Positions 35,734 through 44,745 of a stretch of 64,000 nt of DNA are shown in pieces; within the stretch, counting starts at the first letter, position 1; each line of letters opens with the position of its first letter. The DNA is from Mumia sp. ZJ1417 (GTDB taxonomy: Bacteria > Actinomycetota > Actinomycetes > Propionibacteriales > Nocardioidaceae): the NCBI RefSeq assembly GCF_014127285.1, contig NZ_CP059901.1, positions 1,240,001-1,304,000 on the forward strand, written 5' to 3'. The translations under genes were made by a program, and so were the position numbers. Under the pieces are notes generated by a model. The model saw nothing but the letters and a program-made list of their open reading frames with translations. It ran no database searches and was not told where the DNA came from.

Positions 35734-35750
35734 TTACGGGCGGGTATCGT
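35734..35750 (+). promoter_or_regulatory. TTAC-N6-GTAT site and -10 box upstream of the thiolase gene
   Basis: TTAC-GGGCGG-GTAT (35734-35747) overlaps TATCGT (35745-35750), a reasonable -10. This is one of four related sites at genes of acetyl/butyryl-CoA metabolism. The 166-nt divergent gap also holds the epimerase promoter at 35658-35663. Confidence 0.35.
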
Positions 35751-35816
35751 GCACCCCACCAGAGCACGCCGTCTCGGCCGCAGACATCGCGCAGTCGCGC
35801 TTCGTAAGGAGATCCC

Positions 35817-37007
35817 ATGTCTCGTCAGTCCGTCATCGTCGCGGGGGCGCGCACCCCGATCGGTCGGCTCCTCGGGGGCCTGAAGTCCCAGTCGGCAGCC
35901 GACCTCGGCGGCGTCGCCATCAAGGGGGCGCTGGAGAAGGCTGGGATCACCGGCGAGCAGGTCGACTACGTGATCATGGGCCAGGTCCTCAGCGCCGGCG
36001 CCGGCCAGATGCCTGCACGCCAGGCGGCGTACAAGGGCGGCATCCCGCTGGACGTCCCCTCTGTCACGATCAACAAGGTGTGCCTTTCGGGCATCAGTGC
36101 GATCGCCACCGCCGACCAGCTGATTCGCGCGGGCGAGTTCGACGTCGTCGTCGCGGGCGGCCAGGAGTCGATGACCCAGGCGCCGCACCTGCTCAAGGGC
36201 TCACGCGAGGGCTTCAAGTACGGCGCGACGACGATGCTCGACCACATGGAGTACGACGGCCTGTGGGACGCGCTGACCGACCAGGCGATGGGCAAGCTCA
36301 CCGAGGGCCGCAACGCCGATGTCGATGCGCTCTCGCGTGAGGAGCAGGACGCGTTCGGCGCGCGTTCGCACCAGCTCGCGGCCGCCGCGCAGAAGAACGG
36401 CCTCTTCGACGACGAGATCGTGCCGGTCGAGATCGCCGGACGCCGCGAGACGGTGACCGTCTCGGCCGACGAGGGTGTCCGTGGGGACACGACTCCCGAG
36501 TCGCTCGCCAAGCTGCGCCCGGCCTTCGCCAAGGAGGGGACGATCACCGCCGGCACCGCCTCGCAGATCTCCGACGGCGCCTGCGCGGTCGTCGTCATGG
36601 CCAAGGAGAAGGCCGAGGAGCTCGGTCTGACCTGGATCGCCGAGATCGGCGCCGCCGCGACCGTCGCCGGCCCCGACTCGACGCTGCAGCTCCAGCCTGC
36701 CAACGCGATCGTCAAGGCGTGCGAGAAGGAGGGCATCGCGCCCGCCGACCTCGATCTCGTCGAGGTCAACGAGGCCTTCGCCGCCGTCGGTATCGCCAGC
36801 CAGCGTGCCCTCGGCATCGACGAGGACAAGGTCAACGTCAACGGCGGCGCGATCTCGCTCGGGCACCCGATCGGCATGAGCGGTGCACGCATCGTCCTCC
36901 ACCTCGCGCTCGAGCTGGCGCGCCGTGGTGGCGGCGTCGGAGCGGCGGCGCTGTGCGGCGGCGGCGGTCAGGGCGACGCCCTGATCGTGCGCGTCCCGCA
37001 GCAGTGA
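35817..37007 (+). CDS. atoB: Acetyl-CoA C-acetyltransferase (thiolase)
   Basis: A 396-residue biosynthetic-type thiolase that condenses two acetyl-CoA to acetoacetyl-CoA. The acyl-enzyme Cys is in [14 protein letters not shown] near residue 89, the base region is [20 protein letters not shown] and the second Cys is in [13 protein letters not shown]. It starts with ATG after AAGGAG and is followed 40 nt later by meaB, so the two may form an operon. It provides the first step toward crotonyl-CoA. Confidence 0.94.
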   Translation: MSRQSVIVAGARTPIGRLLGGLKSQSAADLGGVAIKGALEKAGITGEQVDYVIMGQVLSAGAGQMPARQAAYKGGIPLDVPSVTINKVCLSGISAIATADQLIRAGEFDVVVAGGQESMTQAPHLLKGSREGFKYGATTMLDHMEYDGLWDALTDQAMGKLTEGRNADVDALSREEQDAFGARSHQLAAAAQKNGLFDDEIVPVEIAGRRETVTVSADEGVRGDTTPESLAKLRPAFAKEGTITAGTASQISDGACAVVVMAKEKAEELGLTWIAEIGAAATVAGPDSTLQLQPANAIVKACEKEGIAPADLDLVEVNEAFAAVGIASQRALGIDEDKVNVNGGAISLGHPIGMSGARIVLHLALELARRGGGVGAAALCGGGGQGDALIVRVPQQ

Positions 37008-37047
37008 CCCGTCCTTCGGTGCGCCGCAGGACGCGGACGCGATCCTG

Positions 37048-38004
37048 ATGGCACGTCGTTCCGTCGCCGTCGGTGAGCTCGTCGGACGAGCCACCGGCGG
37101 CGACGCGCGTGCGGTCGCGCGCCTGATCTCACTCGTCGAGGATGCGTCGCCGCTGCTCCCCGAGGTCAGCGCGGCTCTCGCGCCGCACGCGGGGCATGCG
37201 CAGATCATCGGTCTGACCGGCTCGCCCGGGGTCGGGAAGTCGACGACGACGGGTGCGCTCGTCGCCGCGCTCCGAGCGCAGGGCCGCAAGGTCGGCGTCC
37301 TCGCGGTCGACCCGTCGTCGCCGTTCTCCGGAGGCGCGCTGCTGGGCGACCGGATCAGGATGCAGGACCATGCGGGAGACCCCGGCGTCTTCATCCGCTC
37401 GATGGCGACCCGCGGCCACCTCGGTGGGCTCGCCTGGGCCGCCCCGCAGGCGCTGCGTGTCCTCGATGCCGCAGGGTGCGACGTGATCCTCGTCGAGACC
37501 GTCGGTGTCGGGCAGTCCGAGATCGAGGTCGCCGGGCTCGCCGACACGACCGTCGTGCTGCTCGCGCCAGGGATGGGCGACGGCATCCAGGCGGCGAAGG
37601 CCGGGATCCTGGAGATCGGCGACGTCTACGTCGTCAACAAGGCTGACCGGGACGGTGCACGGCAGGTACGCCGCGAGCTGCGAGGGATGCTCTCGCTGAC
37701 CGACCGTCCCGACGCGGCGTGGAAACCCCCGATCGTGCTCACCGTCGCGTACCGCGAGGAAGGGATCGACGAGGTCGTGGCCTCGCTCGACGCCCACTTC
37801 TCGCACCTGCGCACCAGCGGCGAGCTCGTGCGGCGACGCCAGCGGCGCACCCGCGACGAGATCGAGAACCTCGCGACGACCGAGCTGCGGACGCGGTTCG
37901 CGGCCCTCCACGGGGACCACCGGATCGACGCCCTCGCGGCCGATGTCGTCGCCGGCAAGAGCGACCCTTTCACGGCGTCGAGGCGGCTCCTCGACAGCCT
38001 GTGA
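37048..38004 (+). CDS. meaB: MeaB/ArgK-type G-protein chaperone of B12-dependent mutases
   Basis: A 318-residue G3E-family GTPase that loads and protects adenosylcobalamin in acyl-CoA mutases. Walker A is GSPGVGKST at 58-66; the Mg/GTP segments DPSSPFSGGALLGDRIRM and ILVETVGVGQSE, and the guanine motif NKAD, follow. The C-terminal helices have the dimerisation arm. Its partner is probably the Ecm mutase at 10506. A ribosome site is not obvious; the gene may depend on read-through from the thiolase gene. Confidence 0.93.
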   Translation: MARRSVAVGELVGRATGGDARAVARLISLVEDASPLLPEVSAALAPHAGHAQIIGLTGSPGVGKSTTTGALVAALRAQGRKVGVLAVDPSSPFSGGALLGDRIRMQDHAGDPGVFIRSMATRGHLGGLAWAAPQALRVLDAAGCDVILVETVGVGQSEIEVAGLADTTVVLLAPGMGDGIQAAKAGILEIGDVYVVNKADRDGARQVRRELRGMLSLTDRPDAAWKPPIVLTVAYREEGIDEVVASLDAHFSHLRTSGELVRRRQRRTRDEIENLATTELRTRFAALHGDHRIDALAADVVAGKSDPFTASRRLLDSL

Positions 38005-38024
38005 CGCTGATCACGGCGCGCCTG

Positions 38025-38054
38025 GCGACAGCGCCCAGTCCTTTCCGCTATAAA
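38025..38054 (+). promoter_or_regulatory. Promoter of the small-protein / PH-domain pair
   Basis: GCGACA (38025-38030), an 18-nt spacer and TATAAA (38049-38054) make one of the best consensus promoters in the window. The start site should lie near 38061, giving a leader of about 40 nt. Confidence 0.5.
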
Positions 38055-38100
38055 CATCCGAGAGTGTGCCCGCAGCTTTCTGCCCCCGAGAAAGGCAGCC

Positions 38101-38259
38101 GTGGTGAAAAAGGCGATCAGCGTCGTCGTGGTGATCTTCGTGGTCTACTTCCTGCTCACAAATCCCACGGGGGCTGCCGACACCGTCGAGCTGATCTTCG
38201 GGTGGATCACCGACGCCCTCGGCCAGCTCGCGTCCTTCCTCCAATCACTGCTGACCTGA
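38101..38259 (+). CDS. Small single-span protein (52 residues)
   Basis: A 52-residue protein starting GTG GTG AAA AAG. Residues 5-20 are a hydrophobic helix (AISVVVVIFVVYFLL); a short TNPTGAADTVE segment and an amphipathic helix with FLQSLL end it. GAAAGG lies five bases before the start (38091-38096). Similar small proteins sit upstream of PH-domain genes in actinobacteria. The GTG at 38104 is the alternative start. Confidence 0.6.
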   Translation: MVKKAISVVVVIFVVYFLLTNPTGAADTVELIFGWITDALGQLASFLQSLLT

Positions 38260-38272
38260 CGGGGGGAATGTC

Positions 38273-38797
38273 GTGCTGCGCAGGGTCCTGAGGCTGGTAC
38301 CCGATCGCAACATCGGCAAGCTCCTGCTCCTCGACGACGGCGAACGAGTCAAGGACGTCGTCCGCCACCACTGGGTCGTCTTCGTGATGCCGTACGCGAT
38401 CGTGTCTGGCGGGGTGCTGCTCATCGCGATGTTTCCGCTGCTGCCGATCTCGGTCGCCGGGGTGCTTGCGCTGGTGGGGGTGGGGATCATCGGGTTCGGC
38501 ATGTTCAGGGCCTCCGAGCAGCACCTCGACGTCTTCGTCATCACCAACCATCGCGTGCTCAAGATCCGAGGGGTCTTCGAGGTGAAGGTCGCGACGATGC
38601 CGATGGCCCGAATCCTCGACATCACGGTCGAGCGCACGCTGCTGGGACGGATCTTGGGCTACGGACACTTCGTCTTCGAATCTGCCGCGCAGGCCCAGGG
38701 ACTGCGCGACATCAGCTTCATCCCGGATCCGCTCGAGCGCGACCGTACGATTCAGCGCGCCCTCGTCGCGGCCGGTCTGCGCGGCCCGGCGCGCTGA
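38273..38797 (+). CDS. PH-domain (DUF304/bPH2) membrane protein
   Basis: A 174-residue protein with two membrane helices (about 40-60 and 63-80) followed by a bacterial PH domain: FVITNHRVLKIRGVFEVKVATMPMARILDITVERTLLGRILGYGHFVFES, then a basic C-terminus. This is the YdbT/DUF304 pattern (ITxxRVxxxxG..). The GTG start follows GGGGGGAATGTC. Function unknown, membrane-associated. Confidence 0.8.
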   Translation: MLRRVLRLVPDRNIGKLLLLDDGERVKDVVRHHWVVFVMPYAIVSGGVLLIAMFPLLPISVAGVLALVGVGIIGFGMFRASEQHLDVFVITNHRVLKIRGVFEVKVATMPMARILDITVERTLLGRILGYGHFVFESAAQAQGLRDISFIPDPLERDRTIQRALVAAGLRGPAR

Positions 38798-38921
38798 CCG
38801 TACGCCCTCCTGCGGGCCCACCTGGGTGGACTGCGGCCTCGGTCACAGGCGTACGGTCGCCGGTGCATCACGATCGCATCTCCGGTCGCATGCCTCCGAG
38901 GCGCACCCGCCGGCTCATGCG

Positions 38922-39034
38922 TCACCGGTCGGCAGCCCGTTCTGGGTGGGCGTCTACCTGGCCGTGATGGGCGGGCTCACCCTGACCGCGCTCGTGTCGG
39001 CAAGGAGACCAAGGACGTCGACATCGAGGCCTGA
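38922..39034 (+). pseudogene. Decayed C-terminal end of an MFS (MHS-type) transporter
   Basis: The frame at 38922 encodes GSPFWVGVYLAVMGGLTLTALVSAR, the last membrane helix of MHS-type transporters. A single-base deletion at about 39001-39006 moves the expected ending ETKDVDIEA-stop into the +1 frame (TGA 39032-39034). No upstream part of the transporter is present. This is a remnant after deletion, not a working gene. The rest of the 333-nt gap holds only the inverted repeat at 39051. Confidence 0.7.
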
Positions 39035-39050
39035 GGGTCCCGTACGCGCG

Positions 39051-39123
39051 CGCCCCACGATTTGACCGGTTATCCACCGCATTCGGTCGGACCAAGGTGG
39101 ATAGGCGGTCAAATCGTGGGGCG
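39051..39123. repeat. 28-bp interrupted palindrome (26 of 28 paired) between convergent genes
   Basis: The left arm 39051-39078 pairs with 39096-39123 with two mismatches (GT opposite CC), around a 17-nt loop. It ends eight bases before the pepN stop. The loop contains CATTCGGT, also found in the 58331 element, and the right arm contains CAAATCGTGGG, also found in the 47660 element. It probably works as a bidirectional terminator and may belong to a repeat family. Confidence 0.8.
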
Positions 39124-39130
39124 GCCAGGG

Positions 39131-41677
39131 TCAGACCGCGGCGTCGCGCTCCTGGGCGGCGAGGGCGCGGGCGAGGTCCGAACGGCCCTCGCTCACGTAC
39201 CGGCGAGTTGTCGCGTCGAGATCGACCTCTGCCGCGAGCCACGCGTCGATCGTCGCGAGGTTCTCCGCGGACGGGTTGGCCCGAGGGAAGAAGCTCTCGA
39301 GGATCTCCGAGGCACGCCACACGCCCTTCTCGATGACCGTACGAGCGGTCTCGAGGTAGCGGTCGACGTACGGCTGCAGCAGCTCGGCCTGTCCGGGCTG
39401 CTGGAAGGCGCGAGCGATGCTGCGCTGCGTCTCGTTCGGCAAGTCGTCGCGGACGACGACCGCGTCCCACGCGACCTCCTTCGCGGCGGCGTCCGGACGG
39501 CCAGCGCGCGCGCCGGAGGCGTTCTCCTGGCCGGAGATGGTGTTGTCGCGCGCGAGCTCGGCGTCGATCTCGGCATCGCCGAAGGCGCCCGCACGGGCGA
39601 GCCCGGCGACCAGGGTCCAGCGCAGGTCGGTGTCGACGGCGAGACCCTCGGGCGTCACGGAGCCGTCGAGCAGCCCCTTGACGTACGCGATCGCGTCGTC
39701 GGACTCGGCAGCGCCGGCGTACGCGCGGACGAAGGCGAGCTGGTGGTCCGACCCCGGCGCGGCGGCGTCGAGCAGCGCACGCACACCCCGCTCCCACTGT
39801 GCGGCGAGAGCGTCGCGGTTGTCAGGCGCCGAGAACAGCGAGACGGCCGAGGCGCCCTGGCGCAGCAGCGTCTGCACCGCCGTCAGGTCGGACTCGGTGC
39901 CGACGCCGGCGAGCACGATCGGCACGAACTGGCGGGCGGGCAGCTCGGCGTCGCGGAGCATGTCCCACGCGGCACCCCAGCACAGCGCGCGCGCCAGCGA
40001 GTCGTCGATGTCGGCGATCGAGGTCGTGAGTGTCTGGAGGGACTGCTCGTCGAGGCGGATCTTGGCGTACGTCAGGTCGTCGTCGTTGAGCAGCACCAGG
40101 TCGGGCTGCTTCTGACCGATCAGCGCGTCGACCTCGGTGAGCGCTCCCTCGATGTCGGTCTCGACACGGGTGCGGCGCACGAGGCCGGCATCGGTGTAGT
40201 CGTAGAGGCCGATCGCGATGCGGTGACGGCGCAGCGTGGGGTACGCCTCGATGGCGGTCTGCTCGACCGCGAACGACGTGAACCCGCCGCTCGCGTCGAC
40301 GACGAAGCGCGGACGCAGCGTGTTGACGCCGGAGGTCTGCAGCCACTCTTGCGCCCACGTGGTCAGCTCGCGGCCGGACGCCGTCTCGAGCTCGGCCAGC
40401 AGGTCCTTGAGCTCGGTGTTGCCGTAGGCGTGCTTGGCGAAGTACGCCCGCAGACCGGCGAAGAAGTCCTTCTCGCCGACCCACGCGACGAGCTGCTTGA
40501 GCGTCGAGGCCCCCTTGGCGTACGTGATGCCGTCGAAGTTCGCCTCGACCGCGTGCAGGTCGTAGTTGTCGGCCGCGATCGGGTGCGTCGAGGGCAGCTG
40601 GTCCTGGCGGTACGCCCAGTTCTTGCGCTGGTTGGTGAAGCCGGTCCAGGCGCCGGTGTACTTCGTGGCGTTGACCTCGGCGTGGTGCGAGGCGAACTCC
40701 GCGAACGACTCGTTGAGCCAGAGGTCGTCCCACCACTTCATCGTCACGAGGTCGCCGAACCACATGTGCGCCATCTCGTGGAGGATCGTGTTGGCGCGGC
40801 TCTCGTACGCGGCGTGGGTCTGGCGGCTGCGGAAGATGTACTCGTCGCGGTACGTCACCGCGCCGGCGTTCTCCATCGCGCCCATGTTGTACTCCGGCAC
40901 GAACGCCTGGTCGTACTTGCCGAACGGGTAGCCCATCTCGAAGGCACCCTCGAAGAACCCGAAGCCCTGCTTGGTGATCTCGAAGATCTCGTCGGCGTCG
41001 ACGTGCTCGCGCAGGCTCTTGCGGACCTGGATGCCCAGCGGGATCGTGCCGTACTCACCCTTGTAGGTGTCGGTGATCGTCTCGTACTCGCCGGCGATCA
41101 GCGCGGTGATGTAGGTCGACATGCGCTTGGTCTCGGCGAATGCCCAGCGGTCGACCCCGTCGCGGACCGAGGTCGGCTCGGGGGTGGGGGAGTTCGAGAC
41201 GACGGTCCAGCCGCTCGGCGCGTCGATCGTGAACGTGAAGGTTGCCTTGAGGTCCGGCTGCTCGAACGTCGCGTACACGCGGCGGGCGTCGGGCACCTCG
41301 AACTGCGTGTAGAGATAGAGGCGGTCGTCGGCCGGGTCGACGAAGCGGTGCAGGCCCTCGCCCGTACGGGAGTAGGGGAGCCGTGTCTCGACCCGCAGCT
41401 CGTTCTCGCCCTCGACGAGAGCGGTGAGCGCGATGCGGTGGTCCTCGTACGCCGACGCGTCGATCTCGGTGCCGTTGAGCCAGATCTTGGGCTCGCGTGC
41501 CTCGACCAGGTCCGCGAACGTCGACGCGCCCGCCTGGTTGCTCGAGAACCGGACGACGGTGGTCGACGCGAACTCGGTGTCGGAGACGGTCAGATCGAGG
41601 TCGACGGCGTAGTGGTGGACGTCGAGGAGCGCAGCCCGCTCCTGCGCTTCGTTGCGCGTGAGGTTGGTTCCTGGCAT
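39131..41677 (-). CDS. pepN: Aminopeptidase N (M1 family)
   Basis: An 848-residue zinc aminopeptidase that removes N-terminal residues from peptides in the cytoplasm. The exopeptidase motif GAMEN is in the YNMGAMENAGAVTYRDEYIF stretch, and the zinc site HEMAHMWFGDLVTMKWWDDLWLNES holds the HExxH-x18-E ligands. The N-terminal bowl and C-terminal ERAP-like helices are full length. ATG at 41677 (MPGTNLTRN) chosen because AGGA lies eight bases upstream; ATG 41686 is possible. It is the gene paired with the DsbA-like protein in M. tuberculosis (Rv2467). Confidence 0.95.
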   Translation of the reverse strand: MPGTNLTRNEAQERAALLDVHHYAVDLDLTVSDTEFASTTVVRFSSNQAGASTFADLVEAREPKIWLNGTEIDASAYEDHRIALTALVEGENELRVETRLPYSRTGEGLHRFVDPADDRLYLYTQFEVPDARRVYATFEQPDLKATFTFTIDAPSGWTVVSNSPTPEPTSVRDGVDRWAFAETKRMSTYITALIAGEYETITDTYKGEYGTIPLGIQVRKSLREHVDADEIFEITKQGFGFFEGAFEMGYPFGKYDQAFVPEYNMGAMENAGAVTYRDEYIFRSRQTHAAYESRANTILHEMAHMWFGDLVTMKWWDDLWLNESFAEFASHHAEVNATKYTGAWTGFTNQRKNWAYRQDQLPSTHPIAADNYDLHAVEANFDGITYAKGASTLKQLVAWVGEKDFFAGLRAYFAKHAYGNTELKDLLAELETASGRELTTWAQEWLQTSGVNTLRPRFVVDASGGFTSFAVEQTAIEAYPTLRRHRIAIGLYDYTDAGLVRRTRVETDIEGALTEVDALIGQKQPDLVLLNDDDLTYAKIRLDEQSLQTLTTSIADIDDSLARALCWGAAWDMLRDAELPARQFVPIVLAGVGTESDLTAVQTLLRQGASAVSLFSAPDNRDALAAQWERGVRALLDAAAPGSDHQLAFVRAYAGAAESDDAIAYVKGLLDGSVTPEGLAVDTDLRWTLVAGLARAGAFGDAEIDAELARDNTISGQENASGARAGRPDAAAKEVAWDAVVVRDDLPNETQRSIARAFQQPGQAELLQPYVDRYLETARTVIEKGVWRASEILESFFPRANPSAENLATIDAWLAAEVDLDATTRRYVSEGRSDLARALAAQERDAAV

Positions 41678-41733
41678 GGGGTCCATCCTGTCATTGGGCT
41701 GGTCCCAGGGGCCACGAGCGGGGGGCGACAGGC

Positions 41734-42525
41734 TCAACCGGCGGGGTCGCCCACCTCGCGGGCGTACGTCGCGGGAGGCGTGCCGACGACCTCGGTGAAA
41801 CGCCGTACGAGGTGGGCCTGGTCGGTGAAGCCGAGCGCGACCGCGAGCGCGGCCCAGTCCACGGCCTCGCCCGAGCGCGCTGCCGCGGCGGCGTCGAGCA
41901 GCCGGAACCGCTGCAGCACCCACTTGGGTCCGATGCCGACGTACGTCGCGAACTCGCGCTGCAGCGTCCGCAGGCTCACGCCACCTCGTGCCGCCAACGC
42001 GTCAGCGCGCACGAGCGTCCGGTCACGCTCTGCCTCCGTGACGAGGGACCCGACCTCCTCCGCCCGAGGATCAGCTTCGTACCCGACCTCGGCCAGATAG
42101 CCCGTCAGCACGTCGACCATCGCCTCGTCCGTCGCGTCGGGTGTGAGGATGCGCGCGGCGTACGGGCGGTCGTCGACACCGAGCACCTCGCCGGCGGGCC
42201 GGACCACGTCTGACAACCCGCCTACCGGCCCTCGCAGACGGCCGTGGAACCCGCCGGGCAGGAACGACGCCCCGAGCACGTGCCCGCGTCCGACGAGCCG
42301 TCGCGAGAACGGCCGCCGGGTGACGCCGTGCACGAGCAGCCGCCCGTCCTCGGCTGCGAGGTGTACACGCGGCTGCGGGACGACCGCCTGCTCGTACGGC
42401 TCGGCGATGTCCCAGCGCACACGCCAGAGATAGTCGACACCCGGCGACGCCGACTCGATCCGGCGTACGCCGATCGGCTCGGCACGCCCGACGATCGCCT
42501 GCGGATACCCCCCGGGGTCGTGCAT
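41734..42525 (-). CDS. AraC-family transcriptional regulator
   Basis: A 263-residue regulator. Residues 1-110 are a DUF6597-like sensor domain (RVHLAAEDGRLLVHGVTRRPF) and 165-255 are the AraC double helix-turn-helix (GGVSLRTLQREFATYVGIGPKWVLQRFR, then ALGFTDQAHLVRRFTEVVGTPPATY). TAGGCT (42532-42537) lies six bases before the ATG, so it is leaderless. It is divergent from the DUF3224 gene across 67 nt, which makes that gene a likely target. Confidence 0.88.
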   Translation of the reverse strand: MHDPGGYPQAIVGRAEPIGVRRIESASPGVDYLWRVRWDIAEPYEQAVVPQPRVHLAAEDGRLLVHGVTRRPFSRRLVGRGHVLGASFLPGGFHGRLRGPVGGLSDVVRPAGEVLGVDDRPYAARILTPDATDEAMVDVLTGYLAEVGYEADPRAEEVGSLVTEAERDRTLVRADALAARGGVSLRTLQREFATYVGIGPKWVLQRFRLLDAAAAARSGEAVDWAALAVALGFTDQAHLVRRFTEVVGTPPATYAREVGDPAG

Positions 42526-42592
42526 GCCCTCAGCCTAGGCATGTCGCGTTCGTACAAGACCTGCCATGCGCTCCGCGACGAGCATGGTAGGC

Positions 42593-43030
42593 ATGACACA
42601 CGACAAGAAGGCAGAGACCACGTTCACCGTCGCGGGCTGGGAGGAGTCGGTCGTCGAGGACATCGACGGGACCGGGGCCGAGCGGAACGGCACCTACTAC
42701 CCCGACCGCGGCATCACCCGCGCCACCGTCCGCTACACCTACTCCGGCGACATCGAGGGAGAAGGCGTCGTTCACTACCTGATGACGTACAAGCAGGGCG
42801 ATGCGCCCGTCCTCGCCGTCGAGCGCTTCACCGGCTCGATCGGCGGCGCCGAAGGCACGTGTGTGCTCCTGCACCGTGGTTCCCACCACGAGATGGACGT
42901 CGCCGACGCCGTCGAGGTGGTCGAGGGCATGGGGACCGGGGCGCTCGAGTCGCTGCGTGGCGAGGCGACGATCACCCTCGGGGGTCACAGCGACGACGGG
43001 TACGGGTTCGTGCTCGACTACACGCTGTGA
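42593..43030 (+). CDS. DUF3224-family protein
   Basis: A 145-residue protein of the DUF3224 beta-barrel family, with ETTFTVAGWEESVVEDIDG at the start and GEATITLGGHSDDGYGFVLDYTL at the end. No catalytic residue is known; members may be lipocalin/cupin-like binding proteins. The ATG at 42593 is preferred; ATGs at 42584 and 42566 are also in frame. It faces the AraC-type regulator. Confidence 0.8.
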   Translation: MTHDKKAETTFTVAGWEESVVEDIDGTGAERNGTYYPDRGITRATVRYTYSGDIEGEGVVHYLMTYKQGDAPVLAVERFTGSIGGAEGTCVLLHRGSHHEMDVADAVEVVEGMGTGALESLRGEATITLGGHSDDGYGFVLDYTL

Positions 43031-43060
43031 GTGACCCCGCGGCGCACTAGCGTCGCTCGC

Positions 43061-43510
43061 ATGTCCGTCGACACCGCCACGCGCAACCGCCCTCGCGGCG
43101 CCACGGTCCTCCTCTGGCTCGTCGGTGCCGCGCTCGTGGTCTCGGTGATCCACTACATCGACAACGTCGCGAACTACTCCTCATACCCCCAACCGGGCTC
43201 GGACGGGCTGCCGGCGCCGTCGGCGGAGGTGATCGCGGCGTCGTGGTTCGTCTTCACCCTGTGCGGAGTCCTCGGGGTGATCGCGTTCTTCCGCCACCGG
43301 CGCGCCGCGTGCGTCGTCGGACTCGCGTTCTACTCGGTCAGCGGCCTCATCGGCATCGGCCACTACACGGTCGAGGGGGCGACCGACATGGTGTGGTGGC
43401 GCCAGACCCACGTGGTCGTCGACATCCTGGTCGGCGTCGCCCTTCTCGCGTTCGCCGTGTGGGTCGCCGTCGTACGCCCCGCGCCGTGGGACCCGTCACA
43501 GCGGTCCTGA
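43061..43510 (+). CDS. Four-TM membrane protein of unknown function
   Basis: A 149-residue protein with four predicted membrane helices (about 14-35, 59-78, 83-101 and 115-137), a NYSSYPQPGSDGLPAPS outer loop, and conserved-looking His residues in VIHYIDNVANY and GIGHYTVEG. TAGCGT (43048-43053) lies seven bases before the ATG, so the gene is leaderless and the start is well supported. I do not recognise a family. Confidence 0.65.
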   Translation: MSVDTATRNRPRGATVLLWLVGAALVVSVIHYIDNVANYSSYPQPGSDGLPAPSAEVIAASWFVFTLCGVLGVIAFFRHRRAACVVGLAFYSVSGLIGIGHYTVEGATDMVWWRQTHVVVDILVGVALLAFAVWVAVVRPAPWDPSQRS

Positions 43511-43549
43511 CGACGAGATCCTGACGGCCGGCTCGGGCAGGATGGAGCC

Positions 43550-44689
43550 ATGGCCCTGCCCTTCGCGACGTCGCGACGTTCCACGGTCGGCATCGAGTGG
43601 GAGCTCGCGCTCGTCGACGCCGACACCGGCGACCTCCGCCAGGTCGCCCGTACGGTGCTCGACGCACTGGCCGGTCCTGACGGGACGCCGCACCCGCACG
43701 TCCACCAGGAGCTGCTGCTCAACACCGTCGAGATCGTCTCCGGCGTCCACGAGCGGATCGCTGATGCCGGCCGTGACCTGCGCCGCAGCATCGACGAGGT
43801 GCGCGACGTCACGGGCCCGCTGCGCGTCGAGCTGATGTGTGCGGGCACGCACCCGTTCGCACAGTGGGACCACCAGAAGGTCACCGACAAGGAGCGTTAC
43901 AACACGCTCATCGACCGTACGCAGTGGTGGGGCCGCCAGATGCTCATCTACGGCGTCCACGTCCACGTCGGCATCGAGGACCGCGCCAAGGTGCTCCCGA
44001 TCATGCGGGCCGTCCTCGCCTACTTCGGCCACCTCCAGGCGCTGTCGGCATCGTCGCCGTTCTGGGGCGGCAAGGACACCGGGTACGCGTCCAACCGCGC
44101 GCTGATGTTCCAGCAGCTGCCGACGGCCGGACTGCCGTTCCGGCTCGAGGAGTGGTCCGACCTCGAGCGCTACACCGACGACATGCTCCACACCGGCGTC
44201 ATCGATGACTTCTCCGAGGTTCGATGGGACATCCGGCCGTCGCCGCGCTTCGGCACGCTGGAGGTCCGGATCTGCGACGGCACGCCGGCGCTCTCCGAAC
44301 TGCTCGCGATCGCGGCGCTCACGCAGTGCCTCGTCGAGCACTTCTCGTCCGAGCTCGATGCTGGCCGCGATCTGCCCGACCTGCCGCAGTGGTTCCTCCA
44401 GGAGAACAAGTGGCGCTCGGCCCGGTACGGGATGGATGCGATCCTCATCCTCGACGCGAAGGGCGACGAGGACCTCGTCACGACGGACGTACGACGGCTG
44501 CTGCGCCTCCTCGAGCCTGTCGCGGAGCGCCTGGGATGCGCTGCGGAGCTGGCCGACATCGAGACGATCCTCGAGGGCGGAGCCTCGTACCAGCGACAGC
44601 GTGAGGTCGCCCGCCGCCACGGCGGTGACCTCCAACCTGTCGCCTTCTCGCTGGTCGAGGAAATGCACGCCGGTCGTCCGTTGTTGTGA
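43550..44689 (+). CDS. ybdK: YbdK-type carboxylate-amine ligase (glutamate-cysteine ligase 2 family)
   Basis: A 379-residue GCS2-family ligase. The metal/glutamate segment [16 protein letters not shown] at 12-27, the [15 protein letters not shown] segment, YGVHVHVGI near 138 and [20 protein letters not shown] near 224 are intact. Members make gamma-glutamyl-type amides with weak glutamate-cysteine ligase activity; actinobacteria use mycothiol, so glutathione synthesis is not implied. Start ATG after AGGA. Confidence 0.87.
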   Translation: MALPFATSRRSTVGIEWELALVDADTGDLRQVARTVLDALAGPDGTPHPHVHQELLLNTVEIVSGVHERIADAGRDLRRSIDEVRDVTGPLRVELMCAGTHPFAQWDHQKVTDKERYNTLIDRTQWWGRQMLIYGVHVHVGIEDRAKVLPIMRAVLAYFGHLQALSASSPFWGGKDTGYASNRALMFQQLPTAGLPFRLEEWSDLERYTDDMLHTGVIDDFSEVRWDIRPSPRFGTLEVRICDGTPALSELLAIAALTQCLVEHFSSELDAGRDLPDLPQWFLQENKWRSARYGMDAILILDAKGDEDLVTTDVRRLLRLLEPVAERLGCAAELADIETILEGGASYQRQREVARRHGGDLQPVAFSLVEEMHAGRPLL

Positions 44690-44745
44690 TCTGCGAGACT
44701 TCCGATCCGTCGGCGTTTCGCCGACACCCCCGACGAGAGGTGAGC

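Noticed and set aside
39062-42100. A 1012-codon plus-strand frame opposite pepN
   Set aside because: It is the shadow of pepN codon positions; the protein is repetitive and lacks any recognisable domain.
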